Shown here piece by piece: positions 7,609 to 18,119 of a stretch of 48,838 nt of DNA. Position 1 is the first letter of the stretch. Every line of letters starts with the position of its first letter. The stretch is from Accumulibacter sp. (GTDB taxonomy: Bacteria; Pseudomonadota; Gammaproteobacteria; Burkholderiales; Rhodocyclaceae), in NCBI RefSeq assembly GCF_029255125.1, contig NZ_JAPUVR010000079.1, positions 1 through 48,838 on the forward strand, read 5' to 3'. The notes below the pieces were generated by a model. It was not told where the DNA came from. It did not search any database and saw nothing but the letters and a program-made list of their open reading frames with translations. The translations under genes were made by a program, and so were the position numbers.

Positions 7609-8112
7609 ATGACCCGCACTGTCACCCTCGGCGGCAACGCCGTCCCCGTCGCCGGCGATTTTCCGCAGCCCGGCCAGGCCGCGCCAGCCTTCTCGCTCGT
7701 CGGCCGCACGCTGGCCGCGACGACGCTCGCCGACTTCGCCGGCAAGCGCAAGATCCTGAACATCTTCCCGAGCATCGACACGCCGACCTGCGCCACTTCG
7801 GTGCGCAAGTTCAACCAGGCGGCGAGCAGCCTGGCGAACACCGTCGTGCTCTGCATTTCGGCCGACCTGCCTTTCGCCCAGGGACGTTTCTGCGCGGCCG
7901 AAGGTCTGGAAAACGTGCACACGCTGTCGACGCTGCGCGGGCGTGAGTTTCTGCGCGACTACGGCGTCGAACTGGCCGACGGACCGCTCGCCGGGCTGGC
8001 GGCACGCGCCGTCGTCGTCCTCGACGAAACCGACCGCGTGCTGCACAGCCAACTGGTCGGTGAGATCAAGGACGAACCCGATTACGACGCGGCGCTGCGC
8101 GCGCTCGCCTGA
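7609..8112 (+). CDS. tpx: Thiol peroxidase Tpx
   Basis: Tpx is an atypical 2-Cys peroxiredoxin that reduces lipid and other hydroperoxides with thioredoxin. The 167-residue sequence matches family length. The peroxidatic Cys61 lies in [13 protein letters not shown] and the resolving Cys95 in GRFCAAEGL, the same positions as in E. coli Tpx. The start is supported by AAGGA eight bases upstream. Its 3' end is convergent with the btuF-like gene, with a GC-rich hairpin region between (8113-8185). Confidence 0.95.
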   Translation: MTRTVTLGGNAVPVAGDFPQPGQAAPAFSLVGRTLAATTLADFAGKRKILNIFPSIDTPTCATSVRKFNQAASSLANTVVLCISADLPFAQGRFCAAEGLENVHTLSTLRGREFLRDYGVELADGPLAGLAARAVVVLDETDRVLHSQLVGEIKDEPDYDAALRALA

Positions 8113-8185
8113 GCGCCGGGCACGAACCGCTGGCCGCCGCGCCGGCGGTTACCGCCCGCCGCCGCGCTGAAGCCCGGCGGCCGAC

Positions 8186-9106
8186 TCAGCGGCGGCGCTG
8201 GCGCGCCTGTTCGAGATGCCGGCAGAGTTGCTCGGCGCCTTCGAGCAGGCGCGGCGTGTGGCGCTGGATCAGGTCGGGCGGAACGAAGAACAGGTTGTCG
8301 CGCTGCACCGCGGTGATGCGCGGCCATTTCTTCCAGTCGTCTAGCCATTCCGGACGCGCCTCGCCCATGCCGCTGGCGACGATCGCCTCCGGGTTGCTGG
8401 CGATCACCGCTTCGACCGTGACGCTCGCCGCCATCGCTTCCAGCGTGCCGAAAACGTTCTCGCCGCCGCACAGGTGAATGGCGTCCGAGATGATCTGACT
8501 GCGGCCGACGGTCATCAACGGCTGCTTCCAGATCTGGTAGAAGGTGCGCACACTTGCTTTGCCCGAATACTGCGTCCGCAGTGCGGCAAGCCGCTGGCGG
8601 AAGCGCTGCGCGGTGACGCTCGCCACGCCCTGCGTGCCGGCAAGCGTGCCCAGACGCTCGATCTCGCTGGCCACGTCTTCGATGCGGTTCGGCTGCGAGA
8701 CGTAGAGCGTGTAGCCTAGCCCGTGCAGCTTGTCGAGATTGGCCGTCGCGTTGCCCGACTGCCAGCCGACGACGAGGTCGGGCTTGAGCGCCGCCACGGC
8801 TTCCAGATCGAGCCGTGCATAGCTGCCGACGCGCGCGATCTTCTTCGCCGCTTCCGGGTAATTGCTGTAATCGACCGTGCCGACGATCCGTTCGCCAGCG
8901 CCAGCGGCGAACAGCGTCTCGGTCAGGTGCGGCGCCAGACTGACGATACGCTGCGCCGGCTGCGCCAGCCTGACCGTCTGGCCGAGGTCGTCGCGCACAC
9001 TGACTTCGGCGCCGGCAGCGGTCGCCGCTGCGCAGCCGAGCAGCGCGAGCGCGCGCAGGACGCTGCGGCACAGCCAGCGGCTGCGCGGTGTTGCTTTACC
9101 GATCAT
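8186..9106 (-). CDS. btuF: Cobalamin ABC transporter substrate-binding protein, BtuF-like
   Basis: This 306-residue protein has an N-terminal signal sequence with a possible lipobox (LALLGC, near residue 24), then a periplasmic binding protein of the helical-backbone vitamin B12/iron-chelate family. Typical stretches are QRIVSLAPHLTETLFAAG, GTVDYSNYP, KPDLVVGW, and the C-terminal FVPPDLIQRHTPRLLEGAEQL. The divergent neighbour is cobQ and cobU lies nearby, which favours a corrinoid over a siderophore as ligand. The permease (btuC) and ATPase (btuD) genes are not in the window. I see no cobalamin riboswitch in the 209-bp gap to cobQ. Confidence 0.85.
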   Translation of the reverse strand: MIGKATPRSRWLCRSVLRALALLGCAAATAAGAEVSVRDDLGQTVRLAQPAQRIVSLAPHLTETLFAAGAGERIVGTVDYSNYPEAAKKIARVGSYARLDLEAVAALKPDLVVGWQSGNATANLDKLHGLGYTLYVSQPNRIEDVASEIERLGTLAGTQGVASVTAQRFRQRLAALRTQYSGKASVRTFYQIWKQPLMTVGRSQIISDAIHLCGGENVFGTLEAMAASVTVEAVIASNPEAIVASGMGEARPEWLDDWKKWPRITAVQRDNLFFVPPDLIQRHTPRLLEGAEQLCRHLEQARQRRR

Positions 9107-9315
9107 GCGGTTCCTTGGGCAAGCGGTGAAGACGATCGTGGCCGGTGCGGATGCGCCGGGCGGGCCGGGCAGGCCGCCGGCCAGGGCCGGAACGCCCGAT
9201 CGGCGACGCGCCGACGGATTTTAGCGCGCCGCAGCGGCCGGCGCCGGAACGAAGCGGCCGCCGCGTGCGAGAATGCGGCCTCCGACGCTTGTGCCGATCC
9301 CGCGAACGCCACTCC

Positions 9316-10797
9316 ATGGCAACACCAAGCTCCCCGCCTGCCGGTACACCGGCGCTGATGGTCCAGGGCTGCACTTCCGACGCCGGCAAGAGCACGCTGG
9401 TTGCCGCGCTGTGCCGCATCCTGAAACGCCGCGGCGTGCGCGTCGCGCCGTTCAAGCCGCAGAACATGGCGCTCAATTCGGCGGTCACCGTCGACGGCGG
9501 CGAGATCGGCCGCGCCCAGGCGCTGCAGGCGCTCGCCGCCGGTCTGCCGCCGCATAGCGACTTCAACCCGGTGCTGCTCAAGCCGAACAGCGACCGGCAG
9601 GCGCAGGTGATCATCCACGGCAAGGCGCTCGACAGTCTGGACGCGATCGCCTACCACGAGTACAAGCCGCGCGCGCTCGCCGCGGTGCTCGAATCGTACC
9701 AGCGCTTGTGCGCGCAGTACGCCTGCGTGCTGATCGAGGGCGCGGGCAGCCCGGCCGAAATCAACCTGCGCGACCGCGACATCGCCAACATGGGCTTCGC
9801 CGAGGTCGTCGACTGCCCGGTGATCCTGATCGCCGACATCGATCGCGGCGGCGTCTTCGCGCACCTCGTCGGCACGCTGGAACTGCTCTCGCCCTCCGAA
9901 CAGGCGCGCATCCGGGGATTTGTCATCAATCGTTTCCGCGGCGACATCCGCCTGCTCGAATCCGGGCTCGACTGGCTCGAGCAGCGCACCGGCAAGCCGG
10001 TGCTCGGCGTTCTGCCCTACCTGCACGGGCTCTACCTGGACGCCGAGGACGCGCTGCCGCGCGCCGAGACGGCCAAGGCGGCGGCCCGCCTGCAGGCGAT
10101 CGCACCGGCCTTCCCGCGCATCGCCAACCACAACGACCTCGACCCGCTGCGCTTCCACTCGGCGGTCGATTTCCGCTTCGTCGGCCCGGGCGAGACGCCG
10201 CCAGCCGCCGACCTGATCGTCCTCCCGGGATCGAAGGCGGTGCAGGCCGACCTCGCCTGGCTGCGCGCGAACGGCTGGGAAGCGGCGATCCGCCGCCACT
10301 TGCGCTACGCCGGCCGCTTGATCGCCATCTGCGGCGGCTACCAGATGCTCGGCCGTCACCTGCACGACCCGCTGGGAATCGAGGGCGAGCCGGGCAGCGC
10401 CGCCGGTCTGGGCCTGCTCGACTGCACGACGACGCTGGCCAGTGAGAAGCAACTGAAGAACGTCGTCGGAACGCTGAACCTGCCCGGCCGGCCGGCCGTC
10501 CGCGGCTACGAGATACACATGGGCGTGACCACCGGTCCGGCGCTGGCGCGCCCGGCTGCGACGCTGGCCGGCGCAGCCGACGGCGCGCTTTCCGAAGACG
10601 GCCAGATCCTGGCCACCTACTGCCACGGACTGTTCGACGAACCGGCAGCGCTGGCCGCACTGTTGCGCTGGGCGGGCGCGCCGGCAGACGCCGCCCCCTT
10701 CGACGCCGCGGCACGCCGCGAAGCCGACCTCGACCGGCTGGCCGACGCCGTCGAGCAGGCGTTCCGATGGGAGAAGCTGGCCGGTCTGCTCCCCTGA
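9316..10797 (+). CDS. cobQ: Cobyric acid synthase
   Basis: CobQ amidates adenosylcobyrinic a,c-diamide at four positions with glutamine and ATP. The 493-residue protein begins with the dethiobiotin-synthetase-like ATPase domain ([10 protein letters not shown] near residue 20, [10 protein letters not shown]). It ends with a class I glutamine amidotransferase domain with nucleophile Cys in AICGGYQML and His in YCHGLF. I chose the ATG at 9316 from alignment to the usual N-terminus; the frame is open much further upstream without family features. The gene is divergent from the btuF-like gene and convergent with cobU. Confidence 0.95.
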   Translation: MATPSSPPAGTPALMVQGCTSDAGKSTLVAALCRILKRRGVRVAPFKPQNMALNSAVTVDGGEIGRAQALQALAAGLPPHSDFNPVLLKPNSDRQAQVIIHGKALDSLDAIAYHEYKPRALAAVLESYQRLCAQYACVLIEGAGSPAEINLRDRDIANMGFAEVVDCPVILIADIDRGGVFAHLVGTLELLSPSEQARIRGFVINRFRGDIRLLESGLDWLEQRTGKPVLGVLPYLHGLYLDAEDALPRAETAKAAARLQAIAPAFPRIANHNDLDPLRFHSAVDFRFVGPGETPPAADLIVLPGSKAVQADLAWLRANGWEAAIRRHLRYAGRLIAICGGYQMLGRHLHDPLGIEGEPGSAAGLGLLDCTTTLASEKQLKNVVGTLNLPGRPAVRGYEIHMGVTTGPALARPAATLAGAADGALSEDGQILATYCHGLFDEPAALAALLRWAGAPADAAPFDAAARREADLDRLADAVEQAFRWEKLAGLLP

Positions 10798-11163
10798 GCG
10801 CTGGCGGATCGTTCGCTGCGGCAGGGCGAACGGCGCAACGACACCTGAGGCGGGGCAACCGAGCATGGCAGCGCGTAGGCAGATGCCGAATCAAACCCGG
10901 AGGGAATGGTGCGCCGGATCTGGATTTGCTGCTCAGCGCCAGGCATCGGGCGCGACGAGTGCGAGGCTTGGCCAAGCTGAAGAGCGTGAGGCAGGACGAC
11001 AGGTGGCTCGGGGCCAACGCCGGCGCCTCGTCGTTGCGGCGCGACCTTCGAAGGCTGCTTGGCAGCGCGTCGGCGGCCTCGCCTTTCAGCCTGCACGCAG
11101 GATTCCTGCCGCCCGGATGATGTCGCCGGCCCTTGCGCCGCAGGCAGTGGCGCGGCGAAGCAT
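10798..11163. other. 366-bp gap between convergent cobQ and cobU
   Basis: No convincing gene is present. Open frames exist on both strands, but their translations are arginine/alanine-rich with no recognisable domain and look like GC-driven shadows. Scattered fragments recall parts of a cobalamin riboswitch (for example GGGAA followed by GGTG near 10910-10922 on the plus strand), but the CCCCGC-ACTG core is missing. No gene lies in the right direction downstream. No strong terminator was seen. Confidence 0.5.
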
Positions 11164-11784
11164 TCACCAGCCCTGAGCCGCGCCCACAGCCGGAGGCGGC
11201 GAGGCCGGCGAGTCGCCGGCGTCCGGCAAGTCCTTGAGGACGAGCGGCAGTCCGGCAGCAACCAGGATGACGCGCTGGCAGACTTGCGCGACGCGCTGAT
11301 TGAGCCGGCCCTGCTCGTCGGCGAAGCAGCGGGCCAGCGGATGCAGCGGAACAATTCCCCAGCCGACCTCGTTCGAGACCAGCGTCACCCGCCCGGGCAG
11401 CCCGCGCAGGGCAGCGATCAAGGCGGCGGTGGCGCCGGTCAGCAGCGGGCAGTCGATCGCCTCGCCGGCTTCGGCCTGGATCGCCGCGCGACCGGCGAAG
11501 AGCAGGTTGGAGAGCCAGAGCGTCAGGCAATCGACGATCAGGCAGACGTCATCCGCCGCCTGTGCGCGCAGGGCGGCCGGTAGTTCAAGCGGCGCCTCGA
11601 CCAGCGCCCAGTCGGCCGGCCGCCGCGCGCGGTGAGCGGCGACGCGGCGCGCCATTTCGTCGTCGCGCGCTTCCGCGGTCGCGACATAGACGACGCGCAG
11701 GCCACTGCCCTGCGCTTCGCGTGCACGCTCTTCGGCCAGCGCACTCTTGCCCGAACGCGCACCGCCGATGATCAGTTCGTTCAT
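11164..11784 (-). CDS. cobU: Adenosylcobinamide kinase / adenosylcobinamide-phosphate guanylyltransferase
   Basis: CobU (CobP) phosphorylates adenosylcobinamide and then transfers GMP to it, late steps of adenosylcobalamin assembly and salvage. The 206-residue protein starts with the P-loop GGARSGKS (residues 6-13). It contains the characteristic VYVATAEARDDEMARRV, the DCLTLWLSNLL segment and LVSNEVGWGIVP. The ATG at 11784 places the P-loop at the normal position; the frame extends upstream without family features. It follows rpiA by 90 bases on the same strand and may share its transcript. Other nucleotide-loop genes (cobC, cobS, cobT) are not in the window. Confidence 0.95.
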   Translation of the reverse strand: MNELIIGGARSGKSALAEERAREAQGSGLRVVYVATAEARDDEMARRVAAHRARRPADWALVEAPLELPAALRAQAADDVCLIVDCLTLWLSNLLFAGRAAIQAEAGEAIDCPLLTGATAALIAALRGLPGRVTLVSNEVGWGIVPLHPLARCFADEQGRLNQRVAQVCQRVILVAAGLPLVLKDLPDAGDSPASPPPAVGAAQGW

Positions 11785-11874
11785 TCGGGTCGTGCTCGCC
11801 GTCGACGGCCTTGACAGTGGCTCGCCGAGCACCCAGGCCAGGTGATGCTGATTCGCAGGCGCGCCCGGGCGCAC

Positions 11875-12564
11875 TCAGCGAGCATGACGCTGCACGCCAG
11901 CGGGCCCGGCGAGCAGCAGGAGGTCGGCGCCGCGCTGGGCAAACAGCCCGTTGGCGACGACGCCGGCGATCTGGTTGATCGTCACTTCAAGCCGCACCGG
12001 ATCGGCGATCACCAAACCATGCACGTCGAGGATCAGATTACCGTTGTCGGTCAGGTCACCGGCGCGCAGCTTGGGCGTCCCGCCGAGCTTCGCCAGCTCG
12101 CGCGCGACGTGCGCACGCGCCATCGGAATCACTTCGACCGGCAAAGGGAAACTTCCGAGTACGGCAACGCGCTTCGAGGCATCGCAAACGCAGACGAAGG
12201 TGTCGGCCACTGCGGCGACGATCTTTTCGCGCGTCAGCGCGCCACCGCCGCCCTTGATCATGGCCAGGCCGGCGTCGATCTCGTCGGCGCCATCGACATA
12301 GATCGGCAACGGCAGGTCGCGCTCGACGACCTCGTTCAGTTCGAGCACCGGGATCGCCTGCGCAACCAGGCGTGCGCGCGTTGCTTCCGAACTCGCCACC
12401 GCGCCACCCAGGCGGTCGCGGATGCTGGCCAGCGCGTCGATGAAGAAGTTCGCCGTCGAACCGGTGCCGACGCCGAGAATGGCGCCCGCCGGCAGATTTT
12501 CGGCGACATGGTCGCGTGCCGCCTCGGCAACCGCCCGCTTGAGTTCGTCCTGCGTCTTGCTCAT
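11875..12564 (-). CDS. rpiA: Ribose-5-phosphate isomerase A
   Basis: RpiA interconverts ribose 5-phosphate and ribulose 5-phosphate in the pentose phosphate pathway. The 229-residue protein has the family motifs [15 protein letters not shown] (residues 31-45), the substrate-binding YVDGADEID, and [14 protein letters not shown] with the catalytic region. I chose the ATG at 12564 because the protein then starts [10 protein letters not shown] and has family length. The leader directly upstream holds three copies of an 8-bp repeat and no clear ribosome-binding site. Confidence 0.96.
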   Translation of the reverse strand: MSKTQDELKRAVAEAARDHVAENLPAGAILGVGTGSTANFFIDALASIRDRLGGAVASSEATRARLVAQAIPVLELNEVVERDLPLPIYVDGADEIDAGLAMIKGGGGALTREKIVAAVADTFVCVCDASKRVAVLGSFPLPVEVIPMARAHVARELAKLGGTPKLRAGDLTDNGNLILDVHGLVIADPVRLEVTINQIAGVVANGLFAQRGADLLLLAGPAGVQRHAR

Positions 12565-12939
12565 GGCAAAGTCCCAAAGTCCCAAAAAAGGTCCCAAAGT
12601 GCCGAAGGCGTTGTCCTGACAGCGCGCTCGCGCCGGATCAGCGACTGGCGGGCCAGGCATCGCACTGTGCCGGCCGGCCACCGGATCACGGACGCTTGTC
12701 GACCACGCTGGCGGTGACGGCCGCCAGGCGCGCCGACGGTGAACACCGGGCAAGCCGATCGTAGCACGATCGCCGGCAGGCCGTCGCCGGCCGTGCGCCA
12801 GTGCCAGGCGAGCGGCTGCCGGCCCGCCGCGCGAAGCGCCGGGTCGCCCGCCGAGCTGTTGCAGATTGTTTCGCCGGCGGGGTTTGGCCGGCCCCGGCGC
12901 GGCGCTCGCTCGCCGCGAGCTTGGCTATACTAACGGGTC
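12565..12939. other. 375-bp divergent control region between rpiA and the TolC-like gene
   Basis: No gene is visible. Immediately before rpiA are the GTCCCAAA repeats (12571-12598). The rest is GC-rich sequence without a recognisable element, apart from a TATACT (12926-12931) only nine bases before the TolC-like start codon. If used as a -10 box, that would give an almost leaderless mRNA; no -35 partner is evident. Confidence 0.5.
12571..12598 (-). repeat. Three copies of GTCCCAAA in the rpiA leader
   Basis: GTCCCAAA occurs at 12571-12578, 12579-12586 and 12591-12598 (TTTGGGAC on the coding strand), and a further partial AAAGTGCC follows. Two copies are directly tandem and the third is offset by four A. 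The array begins six bases before the rpiA start codon and covers the ribosome-binding region. Confidence 0.85.
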
Positions 12940-14388
12940 ATGGCCAAGACCACCTCCCGTCGCACGGCGCTGCCGCCCGGCACGATTCTCCGCTTCTGCC
13001 TCGCGCTACTCGCCGTCGTTGCCGCGGCTGGGGCGGTGAGCGACGAGACGAGCGACCCCTTTGCCACCGGCAAGCTCGTTCCGGCGCGTCCGGGCTTTTC
13101 CGCCGGCAGCCCGGCGGACGGCAGCCAGCAGCCTTGTCCGCTACCCGCCGCCAACACGCGCTACGGCGCGCTCGAGGTGGTCGACCTGGCGCTGTGCCGC
13201 AATCCGGGAACGCGCGAGGTGTGGGCCAGCGCGCGCGTCGCGGCGGAACAGGTCGGCTTGGCGCAGGCCGATTTCCTGCCGGCGGTCGACGGCGGGCTGA
13301 GCATCGGACGGCAGACAAGCAATGGGCGCAACGTGTCGACGCGGGCTGCTTCACTCACGCTGTCCTGGTTGCTGTTCGACTTCGGCGCCCGCTCGGCCAA
13401 GCTCGAAGGCGCCCGCCAATTGCTTGCCGCCGCTGCGGCCTCGCTCGACTCGACCGTGCAAGGCGTCTTCTTCGCCGCGCTGCGGGCCTATTACGGCGCC
13501 CAGGCGGCGCGCGCCGCGCTCGCCGCAGCGCTCGAATCGGAAAGGGCGAGTCGCGCCAGCCTGTCGGCGGCGGAAGTGCGCTACCAGGTGGGCAGCGGCA
13601 CACCGGCTGACCGCCTGCAGGCGCAGACCGCGTGGTCGCAGGCGACGCTCAACCGGATCAAGGCGGAAGGCGCCCTGCGCAACGCCTACGGCCGGCTGGC
13701 CAACGTCATGGGGCTGGACGCGCACAGCAGCCTGACGCTCGACGAGATCGCGCTGACCCCGCCGGCGTTGAGCTTTGAAAACGATGTCGCAGCGCTGATC
13801 GCCGAAGCGCGCCGCAATCGCCCGGACCTGCAGGCGGCGGAAGCCGAGCTGCGCGCCGCACAGGCAAACGTCGATTACGCGCGCGCGGCGGGCCGACCGA
13901 CGATAGCTCTGCACGCCGGTCCGAGCTGGCAGGAGGTCGACGGCCTGAGCAGCCGTAGCACCACGCTCGGCCTGAGCTTGACGCTGCCGATCTTTACCGG
14001 TTATGCCTCGACTTACGGTGTGCGCAGCGCGCAGGCGAAAAGCGAGGTGCAGGCCGCCCGCCGTGAGGGAATCCGGCAGCAGGTGGCGCTTGACGTCTGG
14101 GAAGCGTATCAGGCGCTGGCCACCGCGACGCAGACCGTGCGCACGGCAGCCGATCTGCTGGCCAGCGCCGAACAATCCGAACGCGTCGCTGCCGGCCGCT
14201 ACCAGGCCGGTGTCGGCAATATCCTCGACCTGCTCAATGCGCAAAGTGCGCTGGCCAACGCTCGCCTGCAGCGCATCCAGGCGATGCTCGACTGGCACGT
14301 TTCGCGCGCCGCGCTGGCGCACGCGATCGGCACGCTGGACCATCGCCTGCTCGCTGCGCAAAGCTCTGGAGCCTTTGACCGCCCATGA
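12940..14388 (+). CDS. TolC-family outer-membrane efflux protein
   Basis: This 482-residue protein has an N-terminal signal sequence (hydrophobic residues 17-32) and two tandem outer-membrane efflux protein repeats. The typical pattern is alternating alanine/glutamine-rich helical segments around YQVGSGTPADRLQAQTAWSQA and the matching GVGNILDLLNAQSALANARL in the second half. As a trimer it would form the outer-membrane channel and periplasmic tunnel of a tripartite exporter. Its stop codon overlaps the macA start by four bases (ATGA). Cognate MacAB-like pump genes follow directly, so the substrate is probably a peptide, macrolide-like compound or siderophore; this is inference. Confidence 0.9.
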   Translation: MAKTTSRRTALPPGTILRFCLALLAVVAAAGAVSDETSDPFATGKLVPARPGFSAGSPADGSQQPCPLPAANTRYGALEVVDLALCRNPGTREVWASARVAAEQVGLAQADFLPAVDGGLSIGRQTSNGRNVSTRAASLTLSWLLFDFGARSAKLEGARQLLAAAAASLDSTVQGVFFAALRAYYGAQAARAALAAALESERASRASLSAAEVRYQVGSGTPADRLQAQTAWSQATLNRIKAEGALRNAYGRLANVMGLDAHSSLTLDEIALTPPALSFENDVAALIAEARRNRPDLQAAEAELRAAQANVDYARAAGRPTIALHAGPSWQEVDGLSSRSTTLGLSLTLPIFTGYASTYGVRSAQAKSEVQAARREGIRQQVALDVWEAYQALATATQTVRTAADLLASAEQSERVAAGRYQAGVGNILDLLNAQSALANARLQRIQAMLDWHVSRAALAHAIGTLDHRLLAAQSSGAFDRP

Positions 14389-15602
14389 ACCCCGCGCGTC
14401 GCAAATCGCTTTTCGTCGTCGGACTCGGCCTGCTCGCGGCCGGCGGCGCGTATTGGTACCAACAGAATGAAACGCAGTCGGCCGAGCAGCGCTACAAGCT
14501 GCAGGCGGTCGAAAAGGGCGACATCACGCAGACCGTTTCGGCCAACGGAACGCTCAACCCGGTCGTCCTGGTCAATGTCGGCACGCAGGTTTCGGGAACG
14601 GTAACCAAACTCTACGTCGACTTCAACGACGAGGTTCGCCAGGGTCAGGCCTTGCTCGAACTGGACGATTCGCTGCTCGCCGCGCAAGCCCGCCAGAGCG
14701 CGGCCAACGTGCACAACGTGAGCGCCGCGCTCGATCTGGCGCGCGCCAACGAAACGCGCATGAAGGCGCTCTTCGCGCAGGAATACGTGTCGCGGCAGGA
14801 GCTGGAACAGGCGGTGCAGGCGCGCCGCTCGGCCGAGGCGCAACTCGCGCAGGCGAAAGCGGCAGCCGACAAGGATCAGGTCAACCTGCGCTATACGACG
14901 ATCCGCTCGCCGGTTTCCGGGGTCGTCGTCGACCGCGTCGTCGACCTCGGACAGACGGTCGCCGCCAGTCTGCAGACGCCGACGCTGATCAAGATCGCCC
15001 AGGATCTCTCGGAAATGCGCATCGATTCGAGTTTTGCCGAAGCCGACATCGGCAAGATCCGGGAAGGCCAGAAAGTGCGCTTCACTGTCGATGCCTTCCC
15101 CAATCGCAATTTCCAGGGCGAAGTGCAGCAGATCCGCCTGAATCCAACGATGCAGCAGAACGTCGTGACGTATAACGTGCGCGTTTCGCTGTCCAACCCC
15201 GAGCACATCCTGCTGCCCGGTATGACCGCCTACGTCAGCATCGGCGTCGCCAGGCGCGACGATGTGCTGCTCGTTCCGAACGCCGCGCTGCGTTTCAAGC
15301 CGGCCGAGGGAAGCATCCCGGGCGAGCGTCCGGGCAACGCGCCACCGCCCGCCGCGCGCGCGCCGGCTGACGGTGGCGGCGAGGCGAAAGGCAAAGGCAG
15401 GAAACGCGATACGGCCAGCGGCACGGTCTATGTCATCGAGCGCAATGAGCTGAAACCGGTCAGCGTGCAACTGGGAATCACCGACAATCGCAACACCGAG
15501 CTGGTCGGCGGCGAGCTGAAGGAAGGCGACCGGCTGGTCGTCGGCGAGAACCTGCCGACGACCAGCGGCAAGCCGAGCAGCGTCGGGATGAGGCTGTTCT
15601 GA
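14385..15602 (+). CDS. macA: MacA-like periplasmic adaptor
   Basis: This 405-residue membrane-fusion protein has one N-terminal membrane anchor (residues 8-24) and a split lipoyl/biotinyl domain (VNVGTQVSGTVTKLYVDFND ... TIRSPVSGVVVDRVVDLGQTV) around an alpha-hairpin of about 65 residues. Beta-barrel and membrane-proximal domains follow. A Pro/Ala/Gly/Lys-rich stretch (about residues 308-345) interrupts the C-terminal domain and looks like a flexible insertion. The protein would link the MacB pump to the TolC-like channel. The start overlaps the upstream stop by four bases and the stop overlaps the next start by one. Confidence 0.9.
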   Translation: MNPARRKSLFVVGLGLLAAGGAYWYQQNETQSAEQRYKLQAVEKGDITQTVSANGTLNPVVLVNVGTQVSGTVTKLYVDFNDEVRQGQALLELDDSLLAAQARQSAANVHNVSAALDLARANETRMKALFAQEYVSRQELEQAVQARRSAEAQLAQAKAAADKDQVNLRYTTIRSPVSGVVVDRVVDLGQTVAASLQTPTLIKIAQDLSEMRIDSSFAEADIGKIREGQKVRFTVDAFPNRNFQGEVQQIRLNPTMQQNVVTYNVRVSLSNPEHILLPGMTAYVSIGVARRDDVLLVPNAALRFKPAEGSIPGERPGNAPPPAARAPADGGGEAKGKGRKRDTASGTVYVIERNELKPVSVQLGITDNRNTELVGGELKEGDRLVVGENLPTTSGKPSSVGMRLF

Positions 15603-16305
15603 TGACCGAGCCGGCCATCCGGGTGGTCGGGCTGGGCAAGTCCTACGCCACGGCAGCGGGCGACTTCCCGGCGCTGAAGGGGGTCGACCTGGCGATCGCC
15701 GCCGGCGAGTTCGTTGCCATCATGGGCCCTTCGGGCTCGGGCAAGTCGACCTTCATGAATCTGCTCGGCTGCCTCGACACGGCGAGCTGCGGCGACTATT
15801 TCCTGACCGGTCGCAACGTTGCCCGACTGACCGGCGACGAACTCGCTGCCGTGCGCAACCAGACGATCGGTTTCGTTTTCCAGGGCTTCAATCTGCTGCC
15901 GCGGATGAGCCTGGAAGACAACGTCGCCTTGCCGCTGGTCTACGCCGGCGCCGAGCGCGCCGCCCGGCGCGCCGCTGCCCGCCAGCAACTGGCGCGCGTC
16001 GGTCTGGCCGATTATGCCGCCTCGCTGCCCAGCCGGATCTCGGGCGGTCAGCAGCAACGCGTGGCAATCGCGCGCGCCCTGGTCAACTCACCGCGCCTGC
16101 TCCTGGCCGACGAACCCACCGGCAACCTGGACAGCCACACCAGCGAGGAGATCATGCGGATCTTCTGCGACCTCAACCGCGAAGGAATCACCGTCGTCCT
16201 CGTCACGCACGAGAACGACATCGCCGCTTTCGCCCAGCGTCAGGTACGCTTCCGCGACGGACTGATCGTCAGCGACGCGCCGACGCCACGCACCGCCGAC
16301 GCCGC

Positions 16306-16312
<7 letters not shown>
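15602..16312 (+). CDS. macB: MacB-type ABC transporter ATPase
   Basis: This 236-residue ABC ATPase of the MacB/LolD family has Walker A GPSGSGKST (about 42-50), a Q-loop in VFQGFNLLPRM, signature SGGQQQR, Walker B LLLADEPTGNLD and the H-loop VLVTHENDIAAFA. It powers the adjacent permease. E. coli MacB is one polypeptide, whereas here ATPase and permease are separate genes overlapping by seven bases, a split common in other proteobacteria. Confidence 0.93.
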
Positions 16313-17526
<1,214 letters not shown>

Positions 17527-17572
17527 ACCCCGGCCGCGCCCGAGCGCGCGCCAAATGAACGAGGTGCAAGCC

Positions 17573-18100
17573 ATGCCCTGCTACTCACTCGGCGCACGTC
17601 GCCCGCAGATCGATCCGCACAGCTGGATCGCCCCCAACGCCACGGTGATTGGCGATGTCCGCCTGGCGCGCAACGCGTCGATCTGGTGGAGCGTCACTGC
17701 ACGCGGCGACAATGACCCGATCAGCATCGGCGAAAACAGCAATATTCAGGATAATTGCGTGCTGCATACCGACGAAGGTGTGCCGATGACGATCGGCCGC
17801 AACGTCACCGTCGGGCATCTGGTGATGCTGCACGGTTGTACGGTCGGCGACGGATCGCTGATCGGCATCGGCTCGGTGCTGCTCAACCGCGTGGTCATTG
17901 GTCGCGGTTCGATCGTCGGCGCCAATACGCTGATCCCGGAAGGGAAGGAGTTTCCCGACCACTGCCTGATCGTCGGCTCGCCGGGCAAAATCGTGCGCCA
18001 GCTCGCGCCGGACGAAGTCGCCCGCCTGCAGCACAGCGCCGATCACTACGTCGCCAACTGGCAACGCTATCTGCGCGAATTGAGCGTCGCGAGCAACTGA
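17573..18100 (+). CDS. Gamma-carbonic anhydrase-like protein (YrdA/PaaY type)
   Basis: This 175-residue protein is a left-handed beta-helix built of hexapeptide repeats. The metal-ligand histidines of gamma-carbonic anhydrases are visible in NCVLHTDEG and GHLVMLHGCTVG. Overall it resembles E. coli YrdA, whose physiological role is uncertain, so carbonic anhydrase activity is an inference. I chose the ATG at 17573 because GAGG lies nine bases upstream; an ATG six codons earlier (17555) is possible. The gene lies 46 bases after the MacB-type permease. Confidence 0.88.
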   Translation: MPCYSLGARRPQIDPHSWIAPNATVIGDVRLARNASIWWSVTARGDNDPISIGENSNIQDNCVLHTDEGVPMTIGRNVTVGHLVMLHGCTVGDGSLIGIGSVLLNRVVIGRGSIVGANTLIPEGKEFPDHCLIVGSPGKIVRQLAPDEVARLQHSADHYVANWQRYLRELSVASN

Positions 18101-18119
18101 GGCGCCTTGCCGGGCACGC

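Noticed and set aside
5545-8052. Minus-strand open frame of 835 codons across rhodanese, nadA and tpx
   Set aside because: Its translation is low-complexity Arg/Ala/Gly with no domain, while the opposite strand encodes three well-conserved enzymes.
9107-9315. Cobalamin riboswitch in the divergent gap between the btuF-like gene and cobQ
   Set aside because: The position is attractive, but neither strand has the B12 box or the conserved core.
10888-11160. Cobalamin riboswitch between cobQ and cobU
   Set aside because: GGGAA, GGTG and CCACTG-like pieces occur, but they are on different strands or in the wrong order, the CCCCGC-ACTG core is absent, and no cobalamin gene lies downstream in either direction.
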